A stretch of 64,000 bases of DNA, from positions 1 through 64,000 of the forward strand of contig DAOPZW010000001.1 of NCBI GenBank assembly GCA_035353595.1, read 5' to 3'. The stretch comes from UBA9959 sp035353595. Lineage in GTDB: Bacteria; Elusimicrobiota; Elusimicrobia; Elusimicrobiales; UBA9959. The notes under the pieces are model-generated. The model saw nothing but the letters and a program-made list of their open reading frames with translations, was not told the origin of the DNA and did no database searches. Both the position numbers and the translations under genes were made by a program. Below, in pieces: positions 52,018-60,396 of this stretch; within the stretch, counting starts at the first letter, position 1, and the number at the start of each line of letters is the position of its first letter.

Positions 52018-53640
52018 ATGGACATAAAAGAGAAGATAGAAGGGATTTTTCCCGCGGAAGACGGAGTTCCCGCCGAAGCGCGCATAGCGCCGCTGGAGCA
52101 GAAAGATTACCTGGCCAACGGCCGCATAAAGGCCTGGGCCGGCCCCCGCCAGGAGGTGTTCTCCCCGGTCTGCCTGCAGGGGAAAAAGGGGCCGGCGCGC
52201 GTGCGCCTGGGTTCCTACCCGCTGATGACCGAGAAGGAGGCGCTCGAGGCGCTGGACGCGGCGGCCAGGGCTTACGATGAGGGGCGCGGCCTGTGGCCCA
52301 CCCTCGGCGTGGAGGCCCGCATAGCCCACATGGAGGAGTTCGTGTGGCGCATGAAGGAGCGCCGCGCCGAAGTGGTGAAGCTGCTGATGTGGGAGATAGG
52401 CAAGTCGGCCGACGATTCCGCCAAGGAGTTCGACCGTACGGTGGAATACATCGCCGACACCATAAGCGCCCTCAAGGACCTGGACCGGAGCTCGTCGCGG
52501 CTGTCGGTAACGCAGGGCATCATAGCGCAGATAAAGCGCGCGCCGCTGGGCGTGGTGCTGTGCATGGGGCCGTACAATTACCCGCTCAACGAGACCTTTA
52601 CCACCCTCATCCCGGCCATCCTGATGGGCAACACCGTGGTGTTCAAGCCGCCCAAATACGGCGTGCTGCTGCACCGGCCCCTGCTGGAGGCTTTCCGCGA
52701 TTCGTTCCCCAAGGGCGTGGTGAACACCCTGTACGGCGAGGGCCGCAAGATCATCGGGCCCATCATGAAGACCGGCAAGGTCAACGTGCTGGCCTTCATC
52801 GGCTCGAGCAAGGTGGCCGACCTGCTCAAGCAGCAGCACCCGGCGCCGCACCGCCTGCGCAGCGTGCTGGGCCTGGACGCCAAGAACGCCGGGATAATCC
52901 TGCCCGACGCCGACATAGACCTGGCGGTGGCGGAAACCCTTACCGGCGCCCTGTCCTACAACGGCCAGCGCTGCACCGCGCTCAAGATCCTGTTCGTGCA
53001 CCGCTCGGTGCAGAGCGAGTTCCTGGAGAAACTGGTGACCGGCATAGAAGGCCTGAAGCTCGGCATGCCCTGGGAGCCCAAGGTGAAGATCACCCCGCTG
53101 CCCGAGGCCGAGAAGCCCGCCTACCTGGCCGAGGTGCTGGCCGACGCCAAAAAGCACGGCGCCAAGGTGATAAACGAGGGCGGCGGCCAGGCGAGCGCCA
53201 GCTTCGTCTATCCCGCCGTGGTCTACCCCGTCAGCGAGAAGATGCGGCTGTGGCGCGAGGAGCAGTTCGGCCCCGTGATCCCGGTGGTGCCGTTCACGGA
53301 CGTTAAGGAGCCGCTGAAGTACGTGGTGGATTCCGACTTCGGCCAGCAGGTGAGCGTGTTCGGGCGCGACATCGGGAAGATCGCCCCCATGCTCGACGTC
53401 CTGGTCAACCAGGTCTGCCGCGTCAACGTGAACAGCCAGTGCCAGCGCGGCCCCGACGTGTTCCCGTTCACCGGCCGCAAGGATTCCGCCGAGGGCACGT
53501 TGTCGGTGTCCGACGCGCTGCGCTGCTTCTCCATCCGCTCGCTGGTGGCGGCCAAGGAGTCGGACGCCAACAAGCGGCTCATCCGCGGCATCCTGCGCGG
53601 CCGCAAGTCCAGGTTCCTGTCCACGGACTTCATCCTGTAA
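52018..53640 (+). CDS. gapN: Aldehyde dehydrogenase, GapN-like (NADP glyceraldehyde-3-phosphate dehydrogenase)
   Basis: 540 residues of the aldehyde dehydrogenase fold. General base region LLMWEIGKSADDSAKEFDRT, nucleotide site LGVVLCMGPYNYPLNETFTT and FKPPKYG, Glu region LGLDAKNAGIILPDADIDLA and catalytic Cys in NGQRCTALKILF. The MGPYNYPLNE block and RCTALK context match non-phosphorylating GapN enzymes, which make 3-phosphoglycerate and NADPH from glyceraldehyde-3-phosphate. It is longer than the usual 475 residues or so, with extensions at both ends. ATG follows GAGGAGGG. A strong terminator follows. Confidence 0.82.
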   Translation: MDIKEKIEGIFPAEDGVPAEARIAPLEQKDYLANGRIKAWAGPRQEVFSPVCLQGKKGPARVRLGSYPLMTEKEALEALDAAARAYDEGRGLWPTLGVEARIAHMEEFVWRMKERRAEVVKLLMWEIGKSADDSAKEFDRTVEYIADTISALKDLDRSSSRLSVTQGIIAQIKRAPLGVVLCMGPYNYPLNETFTTLIPAILMGNTVVFKPPKYGVLLHRPLLEAFRDSFPKGVVNTLYGEGRKIIGPIMKTGKVNVLAFIGSSKVADLLKQQHPAPHRLRSVLGLDAKNAGIILPDADIDLAVAETLTGALSYNGQRCTALKILFVHRSVQSEFLEKLVTGIEGLKLGMPWEPKVKITPLPEAEKPAYLAEVLADAKKHGAKVINEGGGQASASFVYPAVVYPVSEKMRLWREEQFGPVIPVVPFTDVKEPLKYVVDSDFGQQVSVFGRDIGKIAPMLDVLVNQVCRVNVNSQCQRGPDVFPFTGRKDSAEGTLSVSDALRCFSIRSLVAAKESDANKRLIRGILRGRKSRFLSTDFIL

Positions 53641-53660
53641 GCGGCGGGGAGGAAAAAGAG

Positions 53661-53693
53661 GGGCCCGGGCGTAAACCCGGGCCCTTCCGTTTT
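53661..53693 (+). terminator. Intrinsic terminator after gapN-like gene
   Basis: GGGCCCGGGCGTAAACCCGGGCCC hairpin (10-bp GC stem) followed by TTCCGTTTT, 20 bases after the stop codon. Confidence 0.8.
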
Positions 53694-53815
53694 CCCTGCG
53701 TGAACGGGCAGCCTGTCACGGTTCAATTTATTATTTGGTCCGGGTCCGGTCTGGCCCTCGGGTTCGCCGGCTGATCATACGGCAGCCTGCTTTTTTCGTC
53801 CCATCCCGTGCTTAC

Positions 53816-53844
53816 TTGACAGGTCAATGGGCCTGGGGTATAAT
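53816..53844 (+). promoter_or_regulatory. Perfect consensus sigma-70 promoter, leaderless start
   Basis: TTGACA (53816-53821), exactly 17 bp, TATAAT (53839-53844), and the A of the protease ATG (53851) is the seventh base after the -10 box. The strongest housekeeping-type promoter in the window, with no room for a ribosome binding site. Confidence 0.9.
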
Positions 53845-53850
53845 CTTGAT

Positions 53851-54879
53851 ATGAGGCTTCTGCTGGCACTGGCTCTGACGCTGTTCCACCTCGACATATA
53901 TGCCGGGGTAAAGACCGTTTACGGTGAAGACGGGCGCGTAGATTTCTGGCAGGTCAGCGACAAGGTGCAGCGCCGCGTAATGCCTTCCGCGGTATCTATC
54001 TTCAATTCGACCGGGACGCTGGCCTGCGAAGGCGCGGAGTGTTTCTTCCGCGGCCCCGCTTTCTCTCACGAGAACAGGGCCATGTGCCCGGGGGAAAGGT
54101 TCTTCGACCAGCCCAGCGGCGCCGTGTGTTCGGGGACCCTGGTAGGGCCGGACCTGGTGCTTACGGCCGGGCATTGCCTGGAGCCGAAAGACGGCCAGCC
54201 GCCGCCCTGCCGGAGCACGCGCTTCGTGTTCGGCTACAATGTCCCCCGGGAGGGCGTCTACCCGCAGAAAGTGCCCGCGGCCGAAGTGTATTCCTGCAAG
54301 GCGGTTGTGCTTTACGCGCTGGAGAAAGGCGACGATTATGCGCTGGTGCGGCTGAATCGCAAGGTTTCCGGCCACCAGCCGGCGCAGGTGGACTACAGGC
54401 TGCCCGCAGCCGGCGCTGCCATCTTCTCCGTGGCGGGGCCCTACGGCCTGCCGCTGAAAGTGCTGGCCGGCGCCAGGGTGCGCAAGGCGTTCGCCGACGC
54501 GCCGCAGATGTTCATCACGGACCTGGACGCCTCGGGCGGAGTTTCAGGGGGCGGGGTGTTCGACGCCGTCACCGGGAAAATGGTGGGCATACACGTGGCC
54601 AGCTACGACACCGACAGCGAGGTAGTGCCGCTGCCGGCGAACCACGGCCTTCCGCCCGGAGACAGGCGGGTGCTCAAGGGCAAGTGCCGGACCGTCAAGC
54701 GCTACACGCAGGACGCGGGGGACGGGAAAAAGACCGTAGCCATCGCCTCGGTGCGCAAACTGCCGGCTTTTCTGCGCCCCGCCGTTAAAGAGGCGGTGAA
54801 GAGCCTGCCCCCGGTCGAAGCGCCCAAGCCCCTTCCTTCCGGCATGGCCGAGCAGATCAATTCCGCCTTCGGGCGCTGA
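53851..54879 (+). CDS. Secreted trypsin-like serine protease
   Basis: 342 residues. Signal peptide (about 1-18, LLLALALTLFHLDIYA). S1 chymotrypsin-fold domain with catalytic His in LVLTAGHCLE, Asp in GDDYALVRLN and Ser in ASGGVSGGGVFD (the V8-like GxSGGxxF context instead of GDSGGP). Cysteine-rich N-terminal part (CEGAECFF, AMCPGE) suggests disulfides. The start at 53851 is fixed by the promoter; an upstream in-frame ATG lies within the promoter spacer. Transcribed alone, with a terminator downstream. Confidence 0.88.
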   Translation: MRLLLALALTLFHLDIYAGVKTVYGEDGRVDFWQVSDKVQRRVMPSAVSIFNSTGTLACEGAECFFRGPAFSHENRAMCPGERFFDQPSGAVCSGTLVGPDLVLTAGHCLEPKDGQPPPCRSTRFVFGYNVPREGVYPQKVPAAEVYSCKAVVLYALEKGDDYALVRLNRKVSGHQPAQVDYRLPAAGAAIFSVAGPYGLPLKVLAGARVRKAFADAPQMFITDLDASGGVSGGGVFDAVTGKMVGIHVASYDTDSEVVPLPANHGLPPGDRRVLKGKCRTVKRYTQDAGDGKKTVAIASVRKLPAFLRPAVKEAVKSLPPVEAPKPLPSGMAEQINSAFGR

Positions 54880-54918
54880 TAGCTGTTTGACTTGATATTG
54901 ACAAGCGGTGTTTCGAAG

Positions 54919-54947
54919 CCGCCGGGAAAGCCCGGCGGTTTTATTTT
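54919..54947 (+). terminator. Intrinsic terminator after the serine protease gene
   Basis: 8-bp stem CCGCCGGG / CCCGGCGG with AAAG loop followed by TTTTATTTT. Confidence 0.85.
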
Positions 54948-55056
54948 GGGCCGGCCATGGCGGCCTGTCGATATTGTCTCATTTGCTAGAATGGCTGTAT
55001 CGGTAACGGGCGTATACAGTCATTTAATCAAGCGTCCCTAAGGAGCAGCGTAACCT

Positions 55057-56475
55057 ATGACGGAAGGCAAAACAACCTGGAAATTTTCTTCTACGTTCTG
55101 GTCCGCTAATATTATCGAGCTCTTCGAGCGGGCGGCTTATTACGGCTGCTTCATCTTCCTTACCGTCTACCTGACCAACCGCATCGGCTTCACGGACAAG
55201 GAGACGGGCGTCATCACCGGCGTGTTCTCCTTCCTGCTCTACCTCATGCCCACTTTCATGGGCACGCTCGCAGACAGGATAGGTTTCCGCAAGGCGCTGT
55301 GCGCGGCGTTCCTGCTGCTGGCCTTCGGCTACGCCCTGCTGGGCCTGGTGCCGGCCAAGCTGACGGCGGTCATCGCCCTGCTGTTCATCATCAGCGGCGC
55401 GGCCATAGTCAAGCCCGTGGTCTCCGGCACGGTGGCCAAGTGCTCCGACGAACTCAACCGGGCGCGCGCCTTCTCGCTGTTCTATTGGGCCGTGAATATC
55501 GGCGCCTTCGCGGGCAAAAGCGTGGTGGACCCCATCCGGCAGGCCTTCGCCGGCGCGGGGGATTCCGGCCTGCTGGCGGCGCTGAAAACGCTGATCGGAA
55601 ACCCGACCGGCCTCGGCTGGGAGCTGCAGTTCGTCAACCTCTATTCTTCCTGCATGGCGCTGACGGCTTTCCTGCTTACTTTCTTCTTTTACCGGGAGGT
55701 GGCGCCCGCCGCGGGAACCGCCGGAGCCCCGAAAAAGACCGTGCGGGAACTGGCGCGGGGCATGGCCAAAGCCGTTACCAACTGGCGCTTCGCCTGCCTT
55801 ATCGTGATCACCGGCTTCTTCTGGGCCATACAGGGCCAGCTCTACGCCACCATGCCCAAGTACCTCTTCCGCATGGTAGGGCTCGCGTCCAAGCCGGGCT
55901 GGGTGGCCAACGTGAACCCGTTCGTGGTGGTGCTGTGCGTGATCCCGATCACGCACATGGTGCGCAACTGGCGGTCCGTGAACTCCATCGCCGTTTCTTT
56001 CCTCATCATTCCTTTCTCAGCTTTTGCGGTCACGCTGGCCCCGCTGCTCGGCACGCAGGAAGTGTCCCTGGGCTTCACCACCATGAACCCCGTGATCCTG
56101 ATGATGATGATCGGCATCGCTTTCCAGGGCCTGGCCGAATGCTTCCTTTCGCCGAAGTACCTGGAGTTCGCGTCGAAGCAGGCGCCCCCCGGCGAGACGG
56201 GCCTCTACATGGGCTACGCCCATCTCAATTCGGCCTTCGGCTGGCTGTTCGGCTTCATCCTCTCCGGGATCCTGCTGGACAAGTGGTGCCCCGACCCGGC
56301 CAAGCTGCCGCCGGACCTGACCGAGGCGGCCAGGGCCGCCGTCTACGCCCACGCCCACTACATCTGGTACGTGTTCACCGGCATCGGCATACTGGGCTTC
56401 TTGCTGCTGATGGTCTTCCGCGCCGTCACCGACGCGATAGACAGGAAGCAGGCTCAGGGACGCTTGCTTAAATGA
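55057..56475 (+). CDS. POT/PTR2-family (MFS) peptide transporter-like protein
   Basis: 472 residues with 12 or more hydrophobic spans. The N-terminal FWSANIIELFERAAYYGCFI matches the POT-family ExxERxxYYG signature, followed by GVFSFLLYLMPTFMGTLADR (the MFS DxxGxR-type loop). POT proteins import di- and tripeptides with protons. The second family motif (FING-type) is not obvious, so substrate is uncertain. ATG follows TAAGGAGCAGCGTAACCT. Confidence 0.8.
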   Translation: MTEGKTTWKFSSTFWSANIIELFERAAYYGCFIFLTVYLTNRIGFTDKETGVITGVFSFLLYLMPTFMGTLADRIGFRKALCAAFLLLAFGYALLGLVPAKLTAVIALLFIISGAAIVKPVVSGTVAKCSDELNRARAFSLFYWAVNIGAFAGKSVVDPIRQAFAGAGDSGLLAALKTLIGNPTGLGWELQFVNLYSSCMALTAFLLTFFFYREVAPAAGTAGAPKKTVRELARGMAKAVTNWRFACLIVITGFFWAIQGQLYATMPKYLFRMVGLASKPGWVANVNPFVVVLCVIPITHMVRNWRSVNSIAVSFLIIPFSAFAVTLAPLLGTQEVSLGFTTMNPVILMMMIGIAFQGLAECFLSPKYLEFASKQAPPGETGLYMGYAHLNSAFGWLFGFILSGILLDKWCPDPAKLPPDLTEAARAAVYAHAHYIWYVFTGIGILGFLLLMVFRAVTDAIDRKQAQGRLLK

Positions 56476-56573
56476 CTATTTATTAACAAGCCGTACGCCG
56501 CCGGCCGGCTGCGCGGGCGGCCGTCAGGGCGCATAGCGCTTGAGACGGCAGGCCCGCTGCTGCGCCCGGGATT

Positions 56574-58694
56574 TTGATATATTATTCTCCGGCAGGTTCA
56601 AAGAAATATTTTTGTGTTTCACCACGGGCCGCCCGGGCGATCGGCTGGCTGCTGGCCGCCTGGCTGGGCGCGACAGGCTGGGTGTATTACCACGGGCACG
56701 ACTGGACGGCGCTGTGGCAAATGTGGCGCTACTGGCCCACCCTTATCCCGAATTTTTCCGCCGCCCGGGCCTGGATCATCCTGTGCGACCTGGCCCTGCT
56801 GGCGGCGCTGCTCTGGCTGACGCTGCTGGGCCGCGGCGCCGGCGCCGCGCTGCTGGCATACGCCGGGCTGGCTACCGGGGAAAAGCCGGGGCAGTTCGCT
56901 TTGAGCCTGGCGGCGGGCTGGGGCGCCATGGCCCTGGCCATGTTCGGGCTGGGCGCGCTGGGCGCGTGGAACAGGCCGTTAGTGTTCGCGCTGCTGGGCG
57001 CCGGCACGGCCGCCCTGGCCTTTGGGCAATACCGCGGCTGGCGCGCCGCGGCCGCGGCGCCGCCCAAGGCGTCCCCCGCCGGGGCGCGGCCGCTGTTCTC
57101 CTGGAATAAAGCGTGGCTTTTAATCTTCGCCTGTTTCGCCGCGCTGAACCTGCTGTGCGCCTTCGTCCCCGAAATATTCTACGACGCGCTGGTCTACCAT
57201 TTAGCTCTGCCGGACCTGTACTGGAAACACGGCGGCCTTATGGCTACGCCGTGGAACCTTTACGCCGGGCTGCCGCAGCTGGTGGAATGCCTCTACGCCT
57301 TGGCCCTGCCGGTGGGCGGCGACGGGCTGGCGCGCCTGCTGCACTGGGCCTTCGGCCTGGGCGCGGCGCTGCTTACTTTCGCGATGGCGCGCCGTTATGT
57401 AAGCCTGGGCGCCGCTTACCTGGCCGCGCTGCTGTTTTACAGCATCCCGCTGGTGGGCGTGCTGTCCGGCCAGTCTATGACGGACCTGGGCTGGGTGTTT
57501 TTCCAGCTGGCCGGGCTGTACGCGCTGTGCATACGCCTGGAAGCCCCGGATAATTCGCGGAACTGGACGCTGCTGGCCGGAATGCTATGCGGTTGCGCCA
57601 TGGGCAGCCGCTACCAGGCCTGGCTGCCGTCCCTGCTGGCCGGCGCGGCGCTGGCCCGGGCGCTGCCCGCCGGCGGCAAAGGCGGCCGCCGGGAAGCGCT
57701 GCTGCTCGCCGCGGCCGCCCTGGCGGCGGCGGCGCCGTGGCTGGTAAAGAACGCGGTCTTCTATCACAATCCAGTTTACCCGTTCCTGCACGAGTATTTT
57801 TCGGCGGGGCCCGCCCCGCGCTGGCGGGACCTGCTGGCCGACGGCGGGGGCCGGGACCCGGGGCTGTTGCTTTCCAGCTGGGCCGGCCTGCGCTCCTGGC
57901 TGCTGTACTTCTGGGACTACTCTTTCGGGGCCAATGACCTGGGGCCGGCGCTCCTGCTGGCGTTTCCCGCGCTGTTGCTGCGCAAACATCTTAAACAGCC
58001 GCTGCTTTTTCTGCGGGAAGTTTTCTTGCTGGTCTGGTTCACGCAGAGTTTTTTCAGCGGCCTGGCCCGTTTCCTGCTGCCCTGCTTTCCGCTGGCCTTC
58101 ATACTCTTTGCCGCGGCGGCGGAAAATTACCTGGACCGCAGGGTGAGAAACGCGCTCAACGCCGGCCTGCTTTTTGTTTTTTGTTCCAACTTCATGCTGC
58201 AGGTCTATATCTTCAAAGCTTACGGGGCCGACAACGCGGTGCTGGGGCTGGAAACGGCGGCCGAATATCTTAAGACCGCGCATAAGACTTATCCCCGGCC
58301 GCCTTATGTCGCGCTGGAATACATCAATAATACCCTGCCGCAGGACGCGCGCGTGCTGTTCGTGGGCGAGGCGCGCGGCTTTTACTGCCGGCGCGATTAC
58401 CTGGCCGGCGCGGTCTTTAACGAGCCGCCGCTGCGCGAGTGGCTGCGCGGCGCCGCCGGCGCCGAAGAACTGCTGGCCCGTTTCCGCGCGGAGCGCATAA
58501 CGCATGTGCTGATAAATCACAATGAGCTGGAAGCCTGGCGGCGCGCCTACCCCGCGGCCATGGCGCTGGACAGCAGGGCCGCGGCGGTCTTCGATGAATT
58601 CACACGGCGCTTTCTGCGTTTGAAGTTCGAAAGCAAAACCGCCCCGGCCGGCAGCATAATTTCCTGGACCCAGGTTTACGAAGTAGCCCTGTAA
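56574..58694 (+). CDS. Polytopic membrane protein, GT-C glycosyltransferase-like
   Basis: 706 residues with about 10-12 spans in the first 560 residues and a soluble C-terminal part. The stretch FYDALVYHLALPDLYWKHGG, after a predicted first periplasmic loop, matches the Asp-bearing EL1 region of PMT/ArnT-type (GT-C, GT39/83-like) transferases that use polyprenyl-phosphate sugars. SMTDLGWVFFQLAGLYALC follows. The C-terminal tail has LFVGEARGFYCRRDYLAG and AERITHVLINHNELE, common in this membrane family. No ATG is available at the start; a TTG at 56574 is the best candidate, so the N-terminus is uncertain. Confidence 0.7.
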   Translation: MIYYSPAGSKKYFCVSPRAARAIGWLLAAWLGATGWVYYHGHDWTALWQMWRYWPTLIPNFSAARAWIILCDLALLAALLWLTLLGRGAGAALLAYAGLATGEKPGQFALSLAAGWGAMALAMFGLGALGAWNRPLVFALLGAGTAALAFGQYRGWRAAAAAPPKASPAGARPLFSWNKAWLLIFACFAALNLLCAFVPEIFYDALVYHLALPDLYWKHGGLMATPWNLYAGLPQLVECLYALALPVGGDGLARLLHWAFGLGAALLTFAMARRYVSLGAAYLAALLFYSIPLVGVLSGQSMTDLGWVFFQLAGLYALCIRLEAPDNSRNWTLLAGMLCGCAMGSRYQAWLPSLLAGAALARALPAGGKGGRREALLLAAAALAAAAPWLVKNAVFYHNPVYPFLHEYFSAGPAPRWRDLLADGGGRDPGLLLSSWAGLRSWLLYFWDYSFGANDLGPALLLAFPALLLRKHLKQPLLFLREVFLLVWFTQSFFSGLARFLLPCFPLAFILFAAAAENYLDRRVRNALNAGLLFVFCSNFMLQVYIFKAYGADNAVLGLETAAEYLKTAHKTYPRPPYVALEYINNTLPQDARVLFVGEARGFYCRRDYLAGAVFNEPPLREWLRGAAGAEELLARFRAERITHVLINHNELEAWRRAYPAAMALDSRAAAVFDEFTRRFLRLKFESKTAPAGSIISWTQVYEVAL

Positions 58695-58777
58695 AAGGGC
58701 AAGGCGCCGCGGGCTTTCCGGCCGCCTGTGCCGGCAGCGGGGCGCCGTTGCGGCCTTCCGCCGCTGCTTTATATACA

Positions 58778-58811
58778 TTTTCAAGTGAAAATAAGGATTT
58801 TCATATGAAAA
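58778..58811. promoter_or_regulatory. Tandem palindromic enhancer sites of the peptide operon
   Basis: TTTTCAAGTGAAAA (58778-58791) and the fully palindromic TTTTCATATGAAAA (58798-58811), centres exactly 20 bp apart. The second is centred about 106 bp upstream of the -12 element. Same motif, spacing and pairing as at 4229-4262 and 5508-5539. Confidence 0.82.
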
Positions 58812-58896
58812 TAATTTATCCTCATTAATACAGGGGCCCTGCCAGGCGGGGGGCTACCTCCTATGAAAATGCCGGGTTTCGGCTTACCGGGGGCGC

Positions 58897-58914
58897 TGGC
58901 ATATAAATTGCTCT
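58897..58914 (+). promoter_or_regulatory. Sigma-54 promoter of the peptide operon
   Basis: TGGCATATAAATTGCTCT with GG (58898-58899), ten bases, GC (58910-58911). Shares the TGGCATA...ATTGCTCT frame of the promoters at 4349 and 5623. Confidence 0.85.
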
Positions 58915-59008
58915 GTGAAGGTTGCCGGGGTCACCGGATCCCGGTAAGGCAAAGCGTGGTACGGGGCAATATTCGTTCTGCGCTGCACAGCAGTAAGGAG
59001 AAAAATAC

Positions 59009-59311
59009 ATGGAAGCTAATGAAAAAGGGGTTTCGCGGCGCGACGCGCTCAGGCGGATGGCGAAAGTTACGATGGGCATCGGCATGGGCCTGCAGCTCGT
59101 AGGATCTTTTGTGCCGTCGGGGCACGCGGCGGTGACCGCGGCGCAGGGCGCCAGATTCAGTACAATAGGGCAGGTGTCCTCTCCCGCCATAGGCGTGGCG
59201 ACGGCCGGCGCTGTGAACAGCGTCACCAGGGAGGGCTGCTATACGAACGGCGCCGGTTACAGCAATAACGGCTACCAGCCGTACAGCAAATACGTTAACT
59301 GCAATCCGTAA
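59009..59311 (+). CDS. Candidate RiPP precursor with Tat-type leader and Tyr/Asn/Cys core
   Basis: 100 residues. ATG follows TAAGGAGAAAAATAC. Residues 9-16 SRRDALRR form a twin-arginine motif, followed by a hydrophobic stretch (20-35, VTMGIGMGLQLVGSFV) and SGHAA, a good cleavage site. The C-terminus (74-100) has two cysteines (77 and 98) flanking a Gly/Asn/Tyr-rich segment (TNGAGYSNNGYQPYSKY) with five tyrosines. It shows no catalytic motif. Immediately downstream are two radical SAM enzymes and a SPASM-only protein, so the tail is a plausible substrate for crosslinking or other radical chemistry before Tat export. A signal-peptide-bearing structural protein is the alternative. Confidence 0.75.
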   Translation: MEANEKGVSRRDALRRMAKVTMGIGMGLQLVGSFVPSGHAAVTAAQGARFSTIGQVSSPAIGVATAGAVNSVTREGCYTNGAGYSNNGYQPYSKYVNCNP

Positions 59312-59321
59312 GCTGAACCTC

Positions 59322-59364
59322 GTTGCGCCGCGGCGGCCGCAGCGCCGCCGCGGCGCGGCGCAAC
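59322..59364 (+). promoter_or_regulatory. Strong hairpin between precursor and radical SAM genes
   Basis: GTTGCGCCGC and GCGGCGCAAC pair perfectly; an inner GGCGGC / GCCGCC stem extends it with a bulge. There is no T-run after it, so it is more likely an mRNA-stabilising or processing element that favours the precursor message over downstream genes than a terminator. Confidence 0.55.
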
Positions 59365-59394
59365 CGGGGGAGACAAGACGAAGAAAAACACAAT

Positions 59395-60396
59395 ATGCCC
59401 AACATCCTGCTCACACAAAAATGCGTCCGTTCCTGTCCTTACTGTTTCGCCAAGAAACAGATGAACGACGGCGACAGCGGTGAAATAATAAAGTGGGAAG
59501 ACATGGTTTACCTGGCGGACCTGTTCTCCCGGGGCGGCTGCCGCGAAATGCGGTTCCTGGGCGGCGAGCCCACGCTGCACCCGGCTTTCGCCGACTTTCT
59601 CGCCTATTCCCTGACGCGCGGTTTTTCCGTAACGGTCTTCAGCAGCGGCATCATGTCGGACAAGGTCAAAGAAGATCTGCGGCGGGTCTATAAGACCGTG
59701 CCGCAGGCCGACAAGAACGTTTCCTTTCTCTGCAACCTCAACGACCCCGAGCTGTCCCCGCCCGCCGAAAACAAGCGCGTCGAGGAATTCCTGGAAGAAT
59801 TCGGGGCCTGGGTGATGCCCGGCTTCAATATCTACCGGAAGGACTTCAGCCTGGATTTCCTGTTCCGCTATATCAACCGCTACGGCCTGCGGCGCTCCAT
59901 CCGGCTGGGCCTGACGCACCCGATCCTGGGCGAGAGCAATTCCTTTATAGCCATTCCCGAGATGCAGGGCATAGTGGACCGGCTGCTGGGCTACCTGCCG
60001 CAGTTCAACCAGCAGGACGTGGTGCCCGGGCTCGACTGCGGCTTCCCGATGTGCCTTTTCAGCGACAGCCAGCTGGGGCAGCTGTATAAAGCCACCAAGG
60101 GTTCCCAGAGATTTACCTGCGGTGTGCCGCTGGATATCGGGCCGGACATGACGGCCTGGGGCTGCTTCCCGCTGTCGGCCACGCACCGCAAATCCGTGTA
60201 CGAATTCGACGATTATAACCAGATGACGGAATACTTTACGACTTTCGCGCAGGACATCAGAAAAGAGGCCGGCGGCATCTACGAGAAATGCGACGCCTGT
60301 ACCTGGCGGAAAAAAGGCATGTGCGACGGCGGCTGCGCGGCGCATATGCTGCGCGAAATAGCCAAGGAGGGCGGCGTGCGCGCTTTCAAAATATGA
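59395..60396 (+). CDS. Radical SAM peptide maturase, first
   Basis: 333 residues. ATG 59395 is chosen because the protein then starts MPNILLTQKCVRSCPYCFAK, with the cluster motif CVRSCPYC at 10-17; upstream in-frame codons cross the hairpin. GGE-type motif FLGGEPTLHP (about 58). The C-terminal cysteine set (GVPLDIGPDM context; KCDACTWRKKGMCDGGCAAH at about 300-320) fits a SPASM/twitch auxiliary cluster domain. Probably modifies the Tat-leader peptide encoded just upstream. Its stop overlaps the next gene (ATGA). Confidence 0.88.
   Translation: MPNILLTQKCVRSCPYCFAKKQMNDGDSGEIIKWEDMVYLADLFSRGGCREMRFLGGEPTLHPAFADFLAYSLTRGFSVTVFSSGIMSDKVKEDLRRVYKTVPQADKNVSFLCNLNDPELSPPAENKRVEEFLEEFGAWVMPGFNIYRKDFSLDFLFRYINRYGLRRSIRLGLTHPILGESNSFIAIPEMQGIVDRLLGYLPQFNQQDVVPGLDCGFPMCLFSDSQLGQLYKATKGSQRFTCGVPLDIGPDMTAWGCFPLSATHRKSVYEFDDYNQMTEYFTTFAQDIRKEAGGIYEKCDACTWRKKGMCDGGCAAHMLREIAKEGGVRAFKI

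Larger units (their letters stand above)
58695..59008. other. Regulatory region and leader of the peptide-maturation operon
   Basis: Holds two enhancer-type palindromes (58778-58791, 58798-58811), the sigma-54 promoter (58897-58914) and, after a start site near 58923, an 85-base leader ending in the Shine-Dalgarno TAAGGAGAAAAATAC. No gene is seen. Confidence 0.75.

Noticed and set aside
51862..53157. 431-codon frame antisense to the GapN-like gene
   Set aside because: Shadow of a gene with clear aldehyde dehydrogenase motifs.
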